A DNA stretch of 12,276 bases. Origin: DASUFI01 sp036274635. Lineage in GTDB: Bacteria; Planctomycetota; B15-G4. Of the stretch, positions 1-8,200 are shown in pieces. The stretch spans positions 1 through 12,276 of the forward strand of contig DASUFI010000093.1 in the NCBI GenBank assembly GCA_036274635.1. The letters run 5' to 3'. Under the pieces are notes generated by a model. It searched no databases and was not told the DNA's origin. It saw only the letters and a program-made list of their open reading frames with translations. The position numbers were made by a program, and so were the translations under genes. Every line of letters begins with the position of its first letter. The first letter of the stretch is position 1.

Positions 1-741
1 AACACGCAGGGCAACCGCGAGCAGCTGCTCACGAGCTTCCCGTGGCTGCCGCCCGAGCGCGTGCGCGTCCTGCCCAACGGCTACGACCCCGCGCTGCGCG
101 AGGCGCTGGCCGCGGTGCGACGCCTGCCGCGCGCCGACGGCCGACGCGAGGTGCTCTACGCCGGGCACGTCTACGCCGGCGGCGCCGGCATCATGGACGC
201 GCTGGCCGCGCTGCTGGCGCTCGACCCGTCCCTGCCGCGGCGCGTGCTGTTCCGCTTCGTGGGCAGCCTCGACGCGCCCGCGGCCGAGCGCGCGCGCCCG
301 CTGCAGGCGGCGGGCCTCGTGAGCTGCGAGCCGCCCGTGCCGGCGCACGCCGTGCCGGCGCTGCTGGCGCGGGCCGACGCGCTGCTCTACTGCGTGCCGC
401 CCGCCGGCCGCCACTGGATCCCGAGCAAGCTCTACGACGAGCTCGTCGCGCGCCGGCCGGTGCTGGCGGTGCTGCCGCGCGGCGACGCCTGGGACGTGCT
501 CGCGCGCGCGGGCGTCAGCACGCTCATCGAGGACCTTGGCCCCACGCGCGTGGCGCACGAGCTGCGCGACGCGCTGGCGCGGCTGCTCGACGGCACCCTG
601 CTCATGCGCCCGGACGAGGTCTTCATCGCACGCTTCGACGCGCGCGCGCAGACGGCGCAGCTGGCCGCCTGGCTGCGCGAGCTCGCCGTGCGCGCCGCGC
701 CGGCCGAGCCGGAGCTGGTGCCGCCGGGCGGAGCGGCGTGA
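1..741 (+). CDS. GT4-like glycosyltransferase, C-terminal part (5' truncated by window)
   Basis: The frame is open from base 1 and ends in TGA, giving 246 visible residues; the true start lies upstream of the window. The visible part looks like the C-terminal Rossmann half of a GT-B fold, family-4-like glycosyltransferase. The linker motif VLPNGYDP (residues 23-30) resembles the NG(I/Y)D element of GT4 enzymes. YAGHVYAGGAG (53-63) opens the second domain, and FRFVGS (84-89) is a typical core strand. IPSKLYDELVARRPVLAVL (140-158) matches the donor-binding PSKxYEYLAxxxPVLA region, with E147 as candidate nucleotide-sugar contact. By family it would move a sugar from a nucleotide sugar to a growing glycan at the cytoplasmic face of the membrane; donor and acceptor cannot be told. 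The stop overlaps the next gene's GTG, so the two are probably translationally coupled. The family call is fairly sure, the substrate unknown. Confidence 0.85.
   Translation, partial: NTQGNREQLLTSFPWLPPERVRVLPNGYDPALREALAAVRRLPRADGRREVLYAGHVYAGGAGIMDALAALLALDPSLPRRVLFRFVGSLDAPAAERARPLQAAGLVSCEPPVPAHAVPALLARADALLYCVPPAGRHWIPSKLYDELVARRPVLAVLPRGDAWDVLARAGVSTLIEDLGPTRVAHELRDALARLLDGTLLMRPDEVFIARFDARAQTAQLAAWLRELAVRAAPAEPELVPPGGAA
730..733 (+). promoter_or_regulatory. Shine-Dalgarno GGAG for the 738 gene
   Basis: GGAG lies 4 bases before the GTG at 738, inside the last codons of the glycosyltransferase gene. Together with the GTGA overlap it supports GTG 738 as the start; the first in-frame ATG comes only at codon 230. 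Confidence 0.45.
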
Positions 742-2684
742 GCCGCGCGCCGGAGGCCGTCGCGGGCGCCGACCCGGTGGCCGAGGAGGCGCTCGTCGCG
801 CGCCTGGTCGAGCGCACGACGGCCGCGCTGGCGGAGCAGGTCGACGCCGAGGGCGCGCTGCACGACCCCATCGACGGCCGCGAGTCGCCCGCCGACCACT
901 ACGGTGCGCTCTTCGCGGCGCTGGCGCTGGGGACGCGCCCGGAGCCCGACCTGCGCTGGCGCCTGCTGCTGGACCGCTGGCTCTCGCGCCCGGCCGCCGA
1001 GCGCGGCCACGCGCCCTTCAATCGCCTCGCCCTGCTGCTGCTGCGCGACCGGCTGCAGCGCCTCGGCGCGCTGGCCGAGGAGGATCGCCTGCGCGTGACG
1101 CGCGGCCTGTCGGCCTGCCCGATCGCGGCGCGCTACCCGAGCAACAACTGGGTGCTCCTGGCCGCGGCCTGCCGGCTGCTGGAGGCGCAGGCCGGGCGTC
1201 CGCGGCGGGCGGCGACGGCACGCTTCCGTCGCCTGGCCTCGCGCTGGTTCACGCTGGCGGGGGCCTTCATCGATGCGCCGGCGCTGCCTGCGCGCCGGCC
1301 GCCGAGCACGCCGCTCGGCTACCAGGCCAAGGCGCTGCTCGTGCTGCGCCTCGCGCAGCTCGGCGCGCCTGCGGCGGTGCCTGAGGGACTCCTGGCCCGC
1401 GGCCTGGCCTTCCTGCTGGCCATGACCGACGGCCAAGGCGCGTGCGGGGGCTTCGGGCGCAGCAGCCACGCGCTCTTCGGCAACGCCTGCACGCTGGCGC
1501 TGTGCCTCGAAGGCCTGCGCGCCGCGGGCGACGAGCGCGCGCGTCGCGGCTGGGCGCTGGGCGCGCGGCGGCTGCGGCTGCTGCTGGAGGTGTCGCGCCG
1601 CGCCGATGGCCTGCTCTCGCTGACGCCCAACCCGACCGCCGGCGCCGACGGCGGCTGGGACGAGTACATGCACCTGTCGGTCTACAACGCATGGTTCGCG
1701 GGGCTGCTGGGCTTCTGGCTGTCGCGGCCGGCGGCGCCCGACGACCCGCCGCTGCCCGAGCCGGACTTCTCCACCCTGGGTCCGCTGCCGGAGCTGCGCG
1801 CGCTGGACGGCCGCGCCGGGCTGGCCGCCGTGCGCGGGCCGCGCGGCGCGGGCTGGCTCTCGCTGGCCGGCCAACCCCCACAGGGCTACGGCCCGCTCGC
1901 CGCCGACCTGCGCTGGGGCGGAGCGCAGCCCTTCCACGTGGTGCTGGAGGGCCGGCCCGTGGTGGCGCCGCCGGTTCGCGTGCCGGCCACGCGCCTGCTG
2001 GCCGAGCCGGCGCTCGCGGGCTGGACGCCGCTCGTCGAGTCGGGCGGCCGGCTGTGGGCCCTGCAGCGCTTCGACGCCTGCGACGTTCACGCCGACGGTC
2101 CGCGCGTGCTGCTCGTGGCGCGTGGCACGCCGAGCGCCGTGTGCAGCGCGCCCCCCGCCCGCGGCTCGCCCGGCTGGCTGCTGGAGAACGTGGACCACGT
2201 GCTGCTGGGCGACCGCCGTCGGCGGCGCCTCGGCGAGCGGCCTGACGAGCTGACGGGCCGACGGGCCACGGTGGCCTTCCTGCTCGACGCCCTGGAAGGC
2301 TGGTGCGCCGCGGTGCTGCTGCTCGACGGCGCGCCGGCGCCCGCGGCGCGCCTGCTGAACCCGCACGGCCGCGCGCTGCTGCCGGCCGGCCGCGCGCTGC
2401 CGCTGCGCGCCGCGCGCTGGACCTTCGAGGACGCCCCGGCGCCCGTGGCCGTGGGCGGCCTGCTCGCTGCGGGCGGGGCGAGCGCCCGCGCCGCAGGCCT
2501 GCCCGCAAGCCTGCCCGATGGCCAGGGCGCCTGCGCCGCGCCGCTCGACTGGCCCGCACGCGACCTGCTGCTGGTCACGCTGCTGGGCCCTGCCGGCGCC
2601 GGCGAGCGCGACGAGCTGCCGCTGCGGGTGGAGGCCGAGGAGCGCCGCCTGGTCACGTCCTGGGCGGCGATCCCCCTGCGCTAG
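738..2684 (+). CDS. Unrecognised protein, probable alpha/alpha-toroid plus beta-rich domain
   Basis: This gene encodes 648 residues from a GTG start that overlaps the upstream stop. I do not recognise a named family. Residues about 15-330 are helix-rich with regularly spaced segments, for example PSNNWVLLAAACRLLEA (134-150), TPLGYQAKALLVLRLAQLG (191-209), FGNACTLALCLEGL (247-260) and GGWDEYMHLSVYNAWFAGLL (305-324). This pattern recalls (alpha/alpha)n toroids of polysaccharide lyases, heparinase II/III-like and DUF2264-like proteins. Residues about 350-648 are rich in short strands and glycine, like the beta-sandwich that follows such toroids. No signal peptide or membrane segment is visible at the chosen start. 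Coupling to a glycosyltransferase suggests a role in making or trimming a surface polysaccharide. Candidate acidic, His or Tyr catalytic residues sit in 306-316 (WDEYMHLSVY). Fold and role are inference; that it is a real gene is well supported by the coupling and coherent protein composition. Confidence 0.75.
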   Translation: MSRAPEAVAGADPVAEEALVARLVERTTAALAEQVDAEGALHDPIDGRESPADHYGALFAALALGTRPEPDLRWRLLLDRWLSRPAAERGHAPFNRLALLLLRDRLQRLGALAEEDRLRVTRGLSACPIAARYPSNNWVLLAAACRLLEAQAGRPRRAATARFRRLASRWFTLAGAFIDAPALPARRPPSTPLGYQAKALLVLRLAQLGAPAAVPEGLLARGLAFLLAMTDGQGACGGFGRSSHALFGNACTLALCLEGLRAAGDERARRGWALGARRLRLLLEVSRRADGLLSLTPNPTAGADGGWDEYMHLSVYNAWFAGLLGFWLSRPAAPDDPPLPEPDFSTLGPLPELRALDGRAGLAAVRGPRGAGWLSLAGQPPQGYGPLAADLRWGGAQPFHVVLEGRPVVAPPVRVPATRLLAEPALAGWTPLVESGGRLWALQRFDACDVHADGPRVLLVARGTPSAVCSAPPARGSPGWLLENVDHVLLGDRRRRRLGERPDELTGRRATVAFLLDALEGWCAAVLLLDGAPAPAARLLNPHGRALLPAGRALPLRAARWTFEDAPAPVAVGGLLAAGGASARAAGLPASLPDGQGACAAPLDWPARDLLLVTLLGPAGAGERDELPLRVEAEERRLVTSWAAIPLR

Positions 2685-2696
2685 AGGCTCCCGAGT
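2685..2696. other. 12-base convergent gap
   Basis: Only 12 bases separate the stop of the polysaccharide-associated gene from the stop of the minus-strand thioredoxin gene. No stem followed by a T-run is present here, so any terminator must lie within a coding sequence or depend on Rho. Confidence 0.6.
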
Positions 2697-3755
2697 TCAG
2701 GCCTTCTTCGCGGCCTGGTACTCGGTGAGCCGGGTCTTGAGCTCGTCCTTGGCCTCGTCGGGCGCGCTGTCGACGGCCTTCTGCTGCAGCATGATGGCCT
2801 TGTCGACGTCGCCCTGCAGGAAGCACACGCGGGCCAGCGTGTCGAGCACGCTGAAATCGTTGGCCGAGGTGAGCTCGTTGGCGCGGTCGGCGGCGAGGCG
2901 CGCCAGCGGCAGGTCCGTGCTCTCGCGCGGGTTCTTGGGGTCCACGATGGACCAGGCCAGCGAGTTCAGGGCATTGGCGTTGTCCTTGAACGTGGCCTTC
3001 ACCAGGTCCTGGCCGTACTTGGCGGCATCGTCGGCCTTCTGGCCGCGCACCAGGGCGTCGTACTTGATGAGCGCGGCCTGCCCGTAGTTCTCCGGATCGA
3101 GCGCGAAGAGCTGGCCCGCGAGGTCGGCGACCTTGGTGAAGTCCTTGGCCTTGGCGGCCTCGGCGAGGGCCTTCTGCAGCTCGTTGGCCTTGGCCTCGTT
3201 GGCCTGCTCGGCCGCGATCTTCTGCGCGAAGGCCGCGGTGTCCCACGTGCCCGCCACGACCGCGTCGACGGTGCTCTCGAGCTGGCCGCCCAGCGGGTTG
3301 CCCAGCCACGCGAGCTTGCCGGCCTTGTCGATGACCATGCAGGTGGGGATGCCGTTCTGCGCGGCGGCCTCCATGAAGGCCGTGGCGGTCTTCCTGTCGA
3401 TGTCCTCGCAGATGCCGTAGGACATCGCCTCGCCCTTCTCCTTCACGAAGTCGGCCGTGGGGACCATGCCCTCGTGGGGCGAGATCGCCACGCCGATGAC
3501 GTGCACGTTGTCATTGGTGTGCTTGTCGGCGAACTTGTCGAGGTCCGGGATGGAGCGCTTGCACGGGCCGCACCAGGTGGCCCAGAAGTCGAGCACGTAC
3601 ACGTTGCCGGGCTCCCAGCTGGCCACGGGCTTGCCCTGCAGCCAGTTGACGTCCTTGAGCACCGGCGCGGGGTCGCCCGGCTTGAGCGTGGGCGCGTCGC
3701 CGGCGGACGCAAGGGGCGCGACGACGAGCAGCGTGGCCAGGGCCAGGACCTTCAT
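2697..3755 (-). CDS. Exported TlpA-like thioredoxin with helical C-terminal module (CGPC)
   Basis: This gene encodes 352 residues. The start is the ATG at 3755, because a GGAG sits 7 bases upstream and a clean signal peptide follows (MKVLALATLLVVAPLASA, cut near residue 18, no lipobox cysteine). The frame is open further upstream, but that stretch lacks these marks. Residues 25-165 form a TlpA/redoxin-type thioredoxin fold: PGDPAP (26-31), DFWATWCGPC (56-65) with redox cysteines C62 and C65, and cis-proline P137 in GIPTCMVID. By family it would act outside the cytoplasm as a thiol-disulfide oxidoreductase, often reducing client cysteines or serving cytochrome c maturation. An Ala/Lys/Glu-rich segment (180-205) looks like a long helix or coiled coil. 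A TPR-like module follows (205-345) with LNSLAWSIVDPK and SVLDTLARVCFLQGD. It is a paralogue of the gene just upstream, which starts 1.3 kb away on the same strand. Clients are unknown. Confidence 0.9.
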   Translation of the reverse strand: MKVLALATLLVVAPLASAGDAPTLKPGDPAPVLKDVNWLQGKPVASWEPGNVYVLDFWATWCGPCKRSIPDLDKFADKHTNDNVHVIGVAISPHEGMVPTADFVKEKGEAMSYGICEDIDRKTATAFMEAAAQNGIPTCMVIDKAGKLAWLGNPLGGQLESTVDAVVAGTWDTAAFAQKIAAEQANEAKANELQKALAEAAKAKDFTKVADLAGQLFALDPENYGQAALIKYDALVRGQKADDAAKYGQDLVKATFKDNANALNSLAWSIVDPKNPRESTDLPLARLAADRANELTSANDFSVLDTLARVCFLQGDVDKAIMLQQKAVDSAPDEAKDELKTRLTEYQAAKKA

Positions 3756-3762
3756 GGCAGGA

Positions 3763-3766
3763 CTCC
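3763..3766 (-). promoter_or_regulatory. Shine-Dalgarno GGAG for the CGPC thioredoxin gene
   Basis: On the minus strand GGAG stands 7 bases before the ATG at 3755. It decides this start over the longer open frame that runs back to 3863. Confidence 0.6.
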
Positions 3767-3776
3767 GGGGGTTACG

Positions 3777-3792
3777 GCCCGCGGATGCGGGC
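3777..3792. repeat. Short perfect hairpin in leader of CGPC thioredoxin gene
   Basis: GCCCGC and GCGGGC are separated by GGAT, a 6-bp stem with a 4-base loop. It lies between the candidate -10 element (3801-3806) and the Shine-Dalgarno site, so it would be in the 5' leader of the minus-strand gene. In DNA this GC-rich, short stems also arise by chance. Confidence 0.35.
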
Positions 3793-3800
3793 GGGGAGAC

Positions 3801-3806
3801 ATCATA
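3801..3806 (-). promoter_or_regulatory. Candidate -10 element TATGAT
   Basis: On the minus strand TATGAT (5 of 6 to TATAAT) is one of very few AT-rich hexamers in the 120-base gap between the two thioredoxin genes, 45 bases before the ATG at 3755. I see no convincing -35 box at the usual spacing. It would allow the downstream gene to be transcribed on its own. Confidence 0.3.
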
Positions 3807-3851
3807 GGCACAAGGCGGGCGAGCGTGCGACCGGGGCAGGCTGCGACGGGA

Positions 3852-3867
3852 CGCGGTTGTCACCGCG
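3852..3867 (-). terminator. Possible weak terminator hairpin after the CPWC thioredoxin gene
   Basis: CGCGGT-TGTC-ACCGCG is a perfect 6-bp stem with a 4-base loop, starting 8 bases past the TGA of the minus-strand CPWC gene. There is no T-run after it, so it is at best an imperfect intrinsic terminator or a message-end stabiliser; read-through into the next paralogue is plausible. Confidence 0.3.
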
Positions 3868-3875
3868 GGCGCCGC

Positions 3876-5099
3876 TCAGGGGCGGCCGCTGGCGGTGTCG
3901 CTCTTGTCGGCGGCCGCGTCGGCGGCCTGCTCGTACTGATCGAGGCGGTCGGACAGGTCCTTCCGCAGCATGTCGGCCATCGGGTCGCCCTTCAGGCGCG
4001 AGGCGCGCTCCACGGCCCGCAGCTGCAGGCGCAGGGCCTCCGCGAGCTCGCCGCGCACGAACTGCACGCGCGCCAGCGTGTCGAGGATGTAGGGGTCGTT
4101 GTGGTCCTTCAACTCGTCCGCGCGCGTCGCGGCGCGCAGGGCCAGGTCGAGGTCGATCTGCTCCTTGGGGATGGCGCCCTTGGGGTCCACCACGTACCAG
4201 GCCAGCGAGTTGAGGCCGCTGGCCCTGGCGGCGAAGTCCACGTTGAGCAGGCGCTCGCCCCAGGCGCGGGCCTGCTCCTTCTCGCCCAGCATCACCAGCG
4301 AGATGTAGTAGTAGACGGCCTCGTCGGCGAGCAGCAGCTTGTTCTTCTCGTAGTTGTACTTGCTCTGCTCGGCCGCGGCCTTCCAGTCGCCGCGCAGGCG
4401 GGCCGCCTTGGCAGCCTCGATCTCGCCCGCGTAGGCCATGCGCTGGCGCATGATGACCGCGTACGGCGTGTCATCCGACTGCGCCCAGCCGATCTGCTTG
4501 ACCAGGGCCTTGTCCAGGCCCTGCCGCGGGTCCCCGATCCAGGCGATCTTGCCCGCGCCGTCCACCACGAAGGCCGTGGGGATGAGCACGTCGGCCGCAT
4601 CCAGCCAGGCCTTGGCTGTCTTGTCAGCGCGGTCCTCGCCGACCGGATAGGGGAAGGACTCGTCGGAGTCCGTCACGAAGTCACGCGCCATCGCGGGCGA
4701 CGAGCGCTTGGGCCAGACGGCCACGCCGACCACCTGGACGCGGCGGTCGGCGAAGCGCCTGGACAGGTCGGCATACAGCGGCAGGGCCTCGCGGCACCAG
4801 GGGCACCACGGCGCCCAGAACTCGACCACGTAGGTGGTGCCGGGCGCGAAGTCCTTCACCGGCTCGCCCGCCAGCCAGTCCACGTCCAGCTTCGGCGCGG
4901 GATCGCCCACCTCCAGCTTGTCGGGGACCTTGGGCGGAACGGGCGGAACCGGCGGGACGGGCGCCACCTGCACCGGCGGCGTGGGGGCAGGTGTCCGCGC
5001 GGGGGCGGCACCGGGCACCAGCGACTGCGCGCTGGCCGACGCAGCGAGGAGCAGCGTCATGGGCCAAAGGTGCGCGGTCAGTGCGGCGGAAGGGCGCAT
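3876..5099 (-). CDS. Exported TlpA-like thioredoxin with Pro-rich linker and TPR-like module (CPWC)
   Basis: This gene encodes 407 residues from the ATG at 5099. That start gives a signal peptide (MRPSAALTAHLWPMTLLLAASASA, cut near 24), though no strong ribosome site is visible; the ATG at 5060 is an alternative with a poorer signal. Residues 28-60 are a Pro/Ala/Val linker with VPP repeats. The thioredoxin fold covers about 62-205: VGDPAPKLD (64-72), EFWAPWCPWCREALP (93-107) with redox cysteines C99 and C102, and cis-proline P174 in LIPTAFVVD. The CPWC dipeptide differs from the common CGPC or CPPC and should shift the redox potential. The C-terminal helical part (225-395) carries KYNYEKNKLLLADEAVYYY, LNSLAWYVVDPK and YILDTLARVQFVRGE, which align with the downstream paralogue. 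It probably acts outside the cytoplasm as a thiol-disulfide oxidoreductase. It is divergent from lhr across a 193-base gap. Confidence 0.9.
   Translation of the reverse strand: MRPSAALTAHLWPMTLLLAASASAQSLVPGAAPARTPAPTPPVQVAPVPPVPPVPPKVPDKLEVGDPAPKLDVDWLAGEPVKDFAPGTTYVVEFWAPWCPWCREALPLYADLSRRFADRRVQVVGVAVWPKRSSPAMARDFVTDSDESFPYPVGEDRADKTAKAWLDAADVLIPTAFVVDGAGKIAWIGDPRQGLDKALVKQIGWAQSDDTPYAVIMRQRMAYAGEIEAAKAARLRGDWKAAAEQSKYNYEKNKLLLADEAVYYYISLVMLGEKEQARAWGERLLNVDFAARASGLNSLAWYVVDPKGAIPKEQIDLDLALRAATRADELKDHNDPYILDTLARVQFVRGELAEALRLQLRAVERASRLKGDPMADMLRKDLSDRLDQYEQAADAAADKSDTASGRP
4932..4967 (-). repeat. 9-bp tandem repeat encoding VPP units
   Basis: Four adjacent 9-base units (GGGCGGAAC twice exactly, then CGGCGGGAC and GGGCGCCAC, read on the plus strand) encode the PVPPVPPVPP part of the linker between signal peptide and thioredoxin fold. 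The repeat is a possible site of length change by slippage that would alter linker length without breaking the frame. Confidence 0.6.
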
Positions 5100-5167
5100 C
5101 ACACGGTGCAGTCCGGTCGGGAACGAGCCAGGCAGTCGATCGTCCAGGCCCGGGGGGAGGGGCCCGC

Positions 5168-5196
5168 GCCGGACGGGTCGGGGAGAGACGTCCGGC
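5168..5196. repeat. Perfect 8-bp inverted repeat with 13-base loop
   Basis: GCCGGACG (5168-5175) and CGTCCGGC (5189-5196) are exact reverse complements. If the minus-strand message starts just after the TAGAAT box, the stem lies in a leader of roughly 110 bases ahead of the CPWC thioredoxin gene. It may be an RNA structure, a regulator site or chance in GC-rich DNA. Confidence 0.45.
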
Positions 5197-5215
5197 TGGA
5201 TGTTCCTGCGGGTGC

Positions 5216-5221
5216 ATTCTA
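5216..5221 (-). promoter_or_regulatory. Candidate -10 element TAGAAT for the CPWC thioredoxin gene
   Basis: On the minus strand TAGAAT matches the -10 consensus at 5 of 6 bases. A CTGACA box lies upstream (5232-5237) but with only 10 bases between, too close for a normal -35. The distance to the ATG at 5099 is about 116 bases. Confidence 0.3.
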
Positions 5222-5292
5222 GCCAGCACGCTGTCAGCAGTGCGGCGTGGACCCCGCTGGCAAGAGTGTGGCGAGCCCGGCAAGCTGGCGCG

Positions 5293-8200
5293 ATGCACAC
5301 GTCCGTGCCGCCGCCCGACCACGCGCTTTCCGGTTTCCTGCCCGTCGTCGCGCGCTGGTTCCGCGAGGAGCTGGGCGCGCCGACGGCGCCGCAGCAGCTC
5401 GGCTGGCCAGCCATCCGCGCCGGCCGTCACGTGCTGGTGGCCGCGCCCACGGGCACGGGCAAGACGCTGGCCGCCTTCCTCTGGGCCATCGACGGCCTGC
5501 TGCGCCAGGGCGCCGCGCTGCGCGACGAGACGCAGGTGCTGTACGTCTCGCCGCTGCGCGCCCTCTCCAACGACGTGCAGAAGAACCTGCAGCGGCCGCT
5601 GGATGCCCTGGTGGCGCGCGACCCGACGCTGCCCGCGGTGCGCGTGCTGGTGCGCACGGGGGACACCCCGGCCGGTGCGCGCGCCGCCATGACGCGCAAG
5701 CCGCCCCACGTGCTGGTCACCACGCCCGAGTCGCTGTACATCCTGCTCACCTCCGACGGCGGCCGGCGCCTGCTCTCCACCGTGCGCACCGTGATCGTGG
5801 ACGAGATCCACGCCCTCGCACGCGACAAGCGCGGCAGCCACCTGTCGCTGTCGCTCGAGCGTCTCGCGGCGCTGTGCGGCGAGGGCCTGCAGCGCATCGG
5901 CCTCTCGGCCACGCAGAAGCCGCTCGACGCCGTCGCGCACCTGCTCGTGGGTGCGGGCCGGCAGTGCGAGCTGGTGGACATCGGCCACCTGCGCGAGCTG
6001 GACCTGGACGTGCTGCTGCCGGACACGCCGCTCTCCTCGGTGTGCAGCCACGAGCAGTGGGGCGAGCTGTACCGCAAGATGGCGGAGGCCATCCGCGCGC
6101 ACCGCACCACGCTGGTCTTCGTGGGCACGCGCAAGCTGGCCGAGCGCCTCTCGGCGCGGCTGTCCGAGCACCTCGGGGCCGAGCGCGTGGGCTGCCACCA
6201 CGGGAGCCTCTCGCGCGAGATGCGCGAGCAGGCCGAGCGGCGCCTCAAGGCCGGCGAGCTGTCCGTGCTGGTGGCCACGGCCAGCCTCGAGCTGGGCCTC
6301 GACATCGGCGACATCGACCTCGTGATCCAGGTCGGCGCCGCGCGCTCCATCGCCACGCTGCTGCAGCGCGTCGGGCGCGCGGGCCACGGCGTGACGCGCG
6401 TGCCCAAGGGGCGCCTCGTGCCGCTCACCCTGGACGAGGCCTTCGAGGCCGCCGCGCTGCTGGCCGCCGTGCAGGATGGCCTGCTCGACCGCACGCCGCA
6501 GCCGCCCGCGGCGCTGGACATCCTGATCCAGCAGATCGTGGCCGCCTGCGTCGCGCAGGACTGGAGCGAGGACGAGCTCTTCGCCGCGCTGCGCCGCGCC
6601 TGGCCCTACCGCGAGCTGACGCGTGCGGATTTCGACGCCTGCGTCGCGCTGCACGCCGGCGGCCGCATCGCCCTGCTGCACCGCGACGGCGTCGGCGGCC
6701 GGCTGCGCGCGACGAAGCGCGCGCGCATGCCGGCCATCACCAGCGGCGGCGCCATCCCGGACAACGCCGACTACCGCGTGCTGCTCGAGCCCGAGGGCAC
6801 CTTCGTCGGCACGCTGAACGAGGACTTCGCCGTCGAGGCCAACGCGCGCGACGTCTTCCAGCTGGGCAACGCCAGCTGGCAGATCGTCAAGGTCGAGCCA
6901 GGCGTGGTGCGCGTGGTGGACGCCCGCGGCCAGCCGCCGACGCTCCCGTTCTGGCTGGGCGAGGCGCCGGCGCGCACCTCGGAGCTCTCGGCGCTCATCG
7001 GCGAGGTGCGCGAGGGCCTCGCCGCGGCGCTCACGGAGCACGCCGGCGACCCGCCGCGCGGCGGGCTGCCGGGCGACGTCGCGGCTGCCGCGGACTGGCT
7101 GCGCGCGCGCACCGCGGTGGGGCGCGGCGCCGGCGTGCCGCTCGAGCTGGCCGTGCAGCTGGCCAGCCACGTGGCCGAGGGTCTCGCCGCGCTGGGCGCG
7201 GTGCCCACGCAGCGGCGCGTCATCCTCGAGCGCTTCTTCGACGAGAGCGGCGGCCAGCAGCTCGTGCTGCACGCGCCCTTCGGCGGGCGCATCAACCGCG
7301 CCTGGGGCCTCGCGCTGCGCAAGTGCTTCTGCCGCGGCTTCGGCTTCGAGCTGCAGGCGGCGGCCAACGAGGAGGCCATCATCATCTCGCTCGGGCCGCA
7401 CCACAGCTTTCCCCTGGCGGACGCGGCGAAGTTCCTGCACCCCAACTCCGCGCGCGAGATCCTCGTGCAGGCGCTGCTGGCCGCGCCCGCCTTCACCACG
7501 CGCTGGCGCTGGAACGTCGTGCGCTCGCTGCTCCTGCCGCGCCTGCGCGACGGCCGCCCCGTGCCGCCGGCCCTGCAGCGCATGCGCGCCGACGACCTCC
7601 TGGTCTCCGCCTTCCCGCAGGCCATGGCCTGCGCCGAGACGCTGCCCGCCGGCGACCTGCCCGTGCCCATGGAGCACCCCGTCGTGCGCCAGACGGTGGA
7701 GGATGGCCTGCACGAGGCCATGGACGTGGACGGCCTGCTCGCGCTGCTGGCCGGCATCCACGAGGGCACGATCGAGGTGCGCGCCGTGGACACGCCCGCG
7801 CCCTCGGCCTTCGCGCACGGCATCCTCTCGGCGCAGCCCTGGGCCTTCCTCGACGACGCGCCGCTCGAGGAGCGTCGCGTGCAGGCCGTGCAGCGCCGCC
7901 ACGCCCGGCCCGGCGGCGGCGACGAGTCGCTGAGCGACCTCGACCCCGCCGCCATCGAGCTGGTGCGCGCGCAGGCCTTCCCCGACCCGCAGGGCCTCGA
8001 GGAGCTGCACGAGGCGCTGCTGTGGATGGGCTTCCTCTCCGACGCCGAGGCGCGCGAGCACGGCTGGCGCACCTGGCTGGACGAGCTGGAGCGTGCGGGC
8101 CGCGCGTCGGCGGTGGCCGGCCCGCAGGGTCCGCGCTGGTTCGCGACGGAGGCGCCGCGCGACAGCAAGGAGGTGCTGCGCGGCCGGCTCGAGGCGCTGG

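Larger units (their letters stand above)
5100..5292. promoter_or_regulatory. Divergent control region between CPWC thioredoxin gene and lhr
   Basis: This 193-base region must hold the promoters of both divergent units. It contains a perfect 8-bp inverted repeat (5168-5196), a G-rich run (5152-5162, ten G and one A) and a TAGAAT box on the minus strand (5216-5221). No clear promoter toward lhr could be picked out and the lhr ATG has no strong Shine-Dalgarno site. Confidence 0.5.

Noticed and set aside
42..737. Upstream extension of the 738-2684 frame back to an ATG at 42
   Set aside because: It would overlap almost the whole glycosyltransferase. The extra residues are Arg/Ala-rich nonsense, while GTG 738 has a ribosome site and a coupled stop/start.
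432..2366. Long minus-strand open frame opposite the glycosyltransferase and the 738 gene
   Set aside because: Low-complexity Arg/Gln/Ala protein without signal, start site or motif; a composition artefact.
2640..2720. Search for a bidirectional terminator at the first convergent junction
   Set aside because: No stem with a T-run was found in or next to the 12-base gap.
5100..5414. N-terminal extension of the CPWC thioredoxin frame to 5414
   Set aside because: It would run into lhr codons on the opposite strand and place the signal peptide internally.
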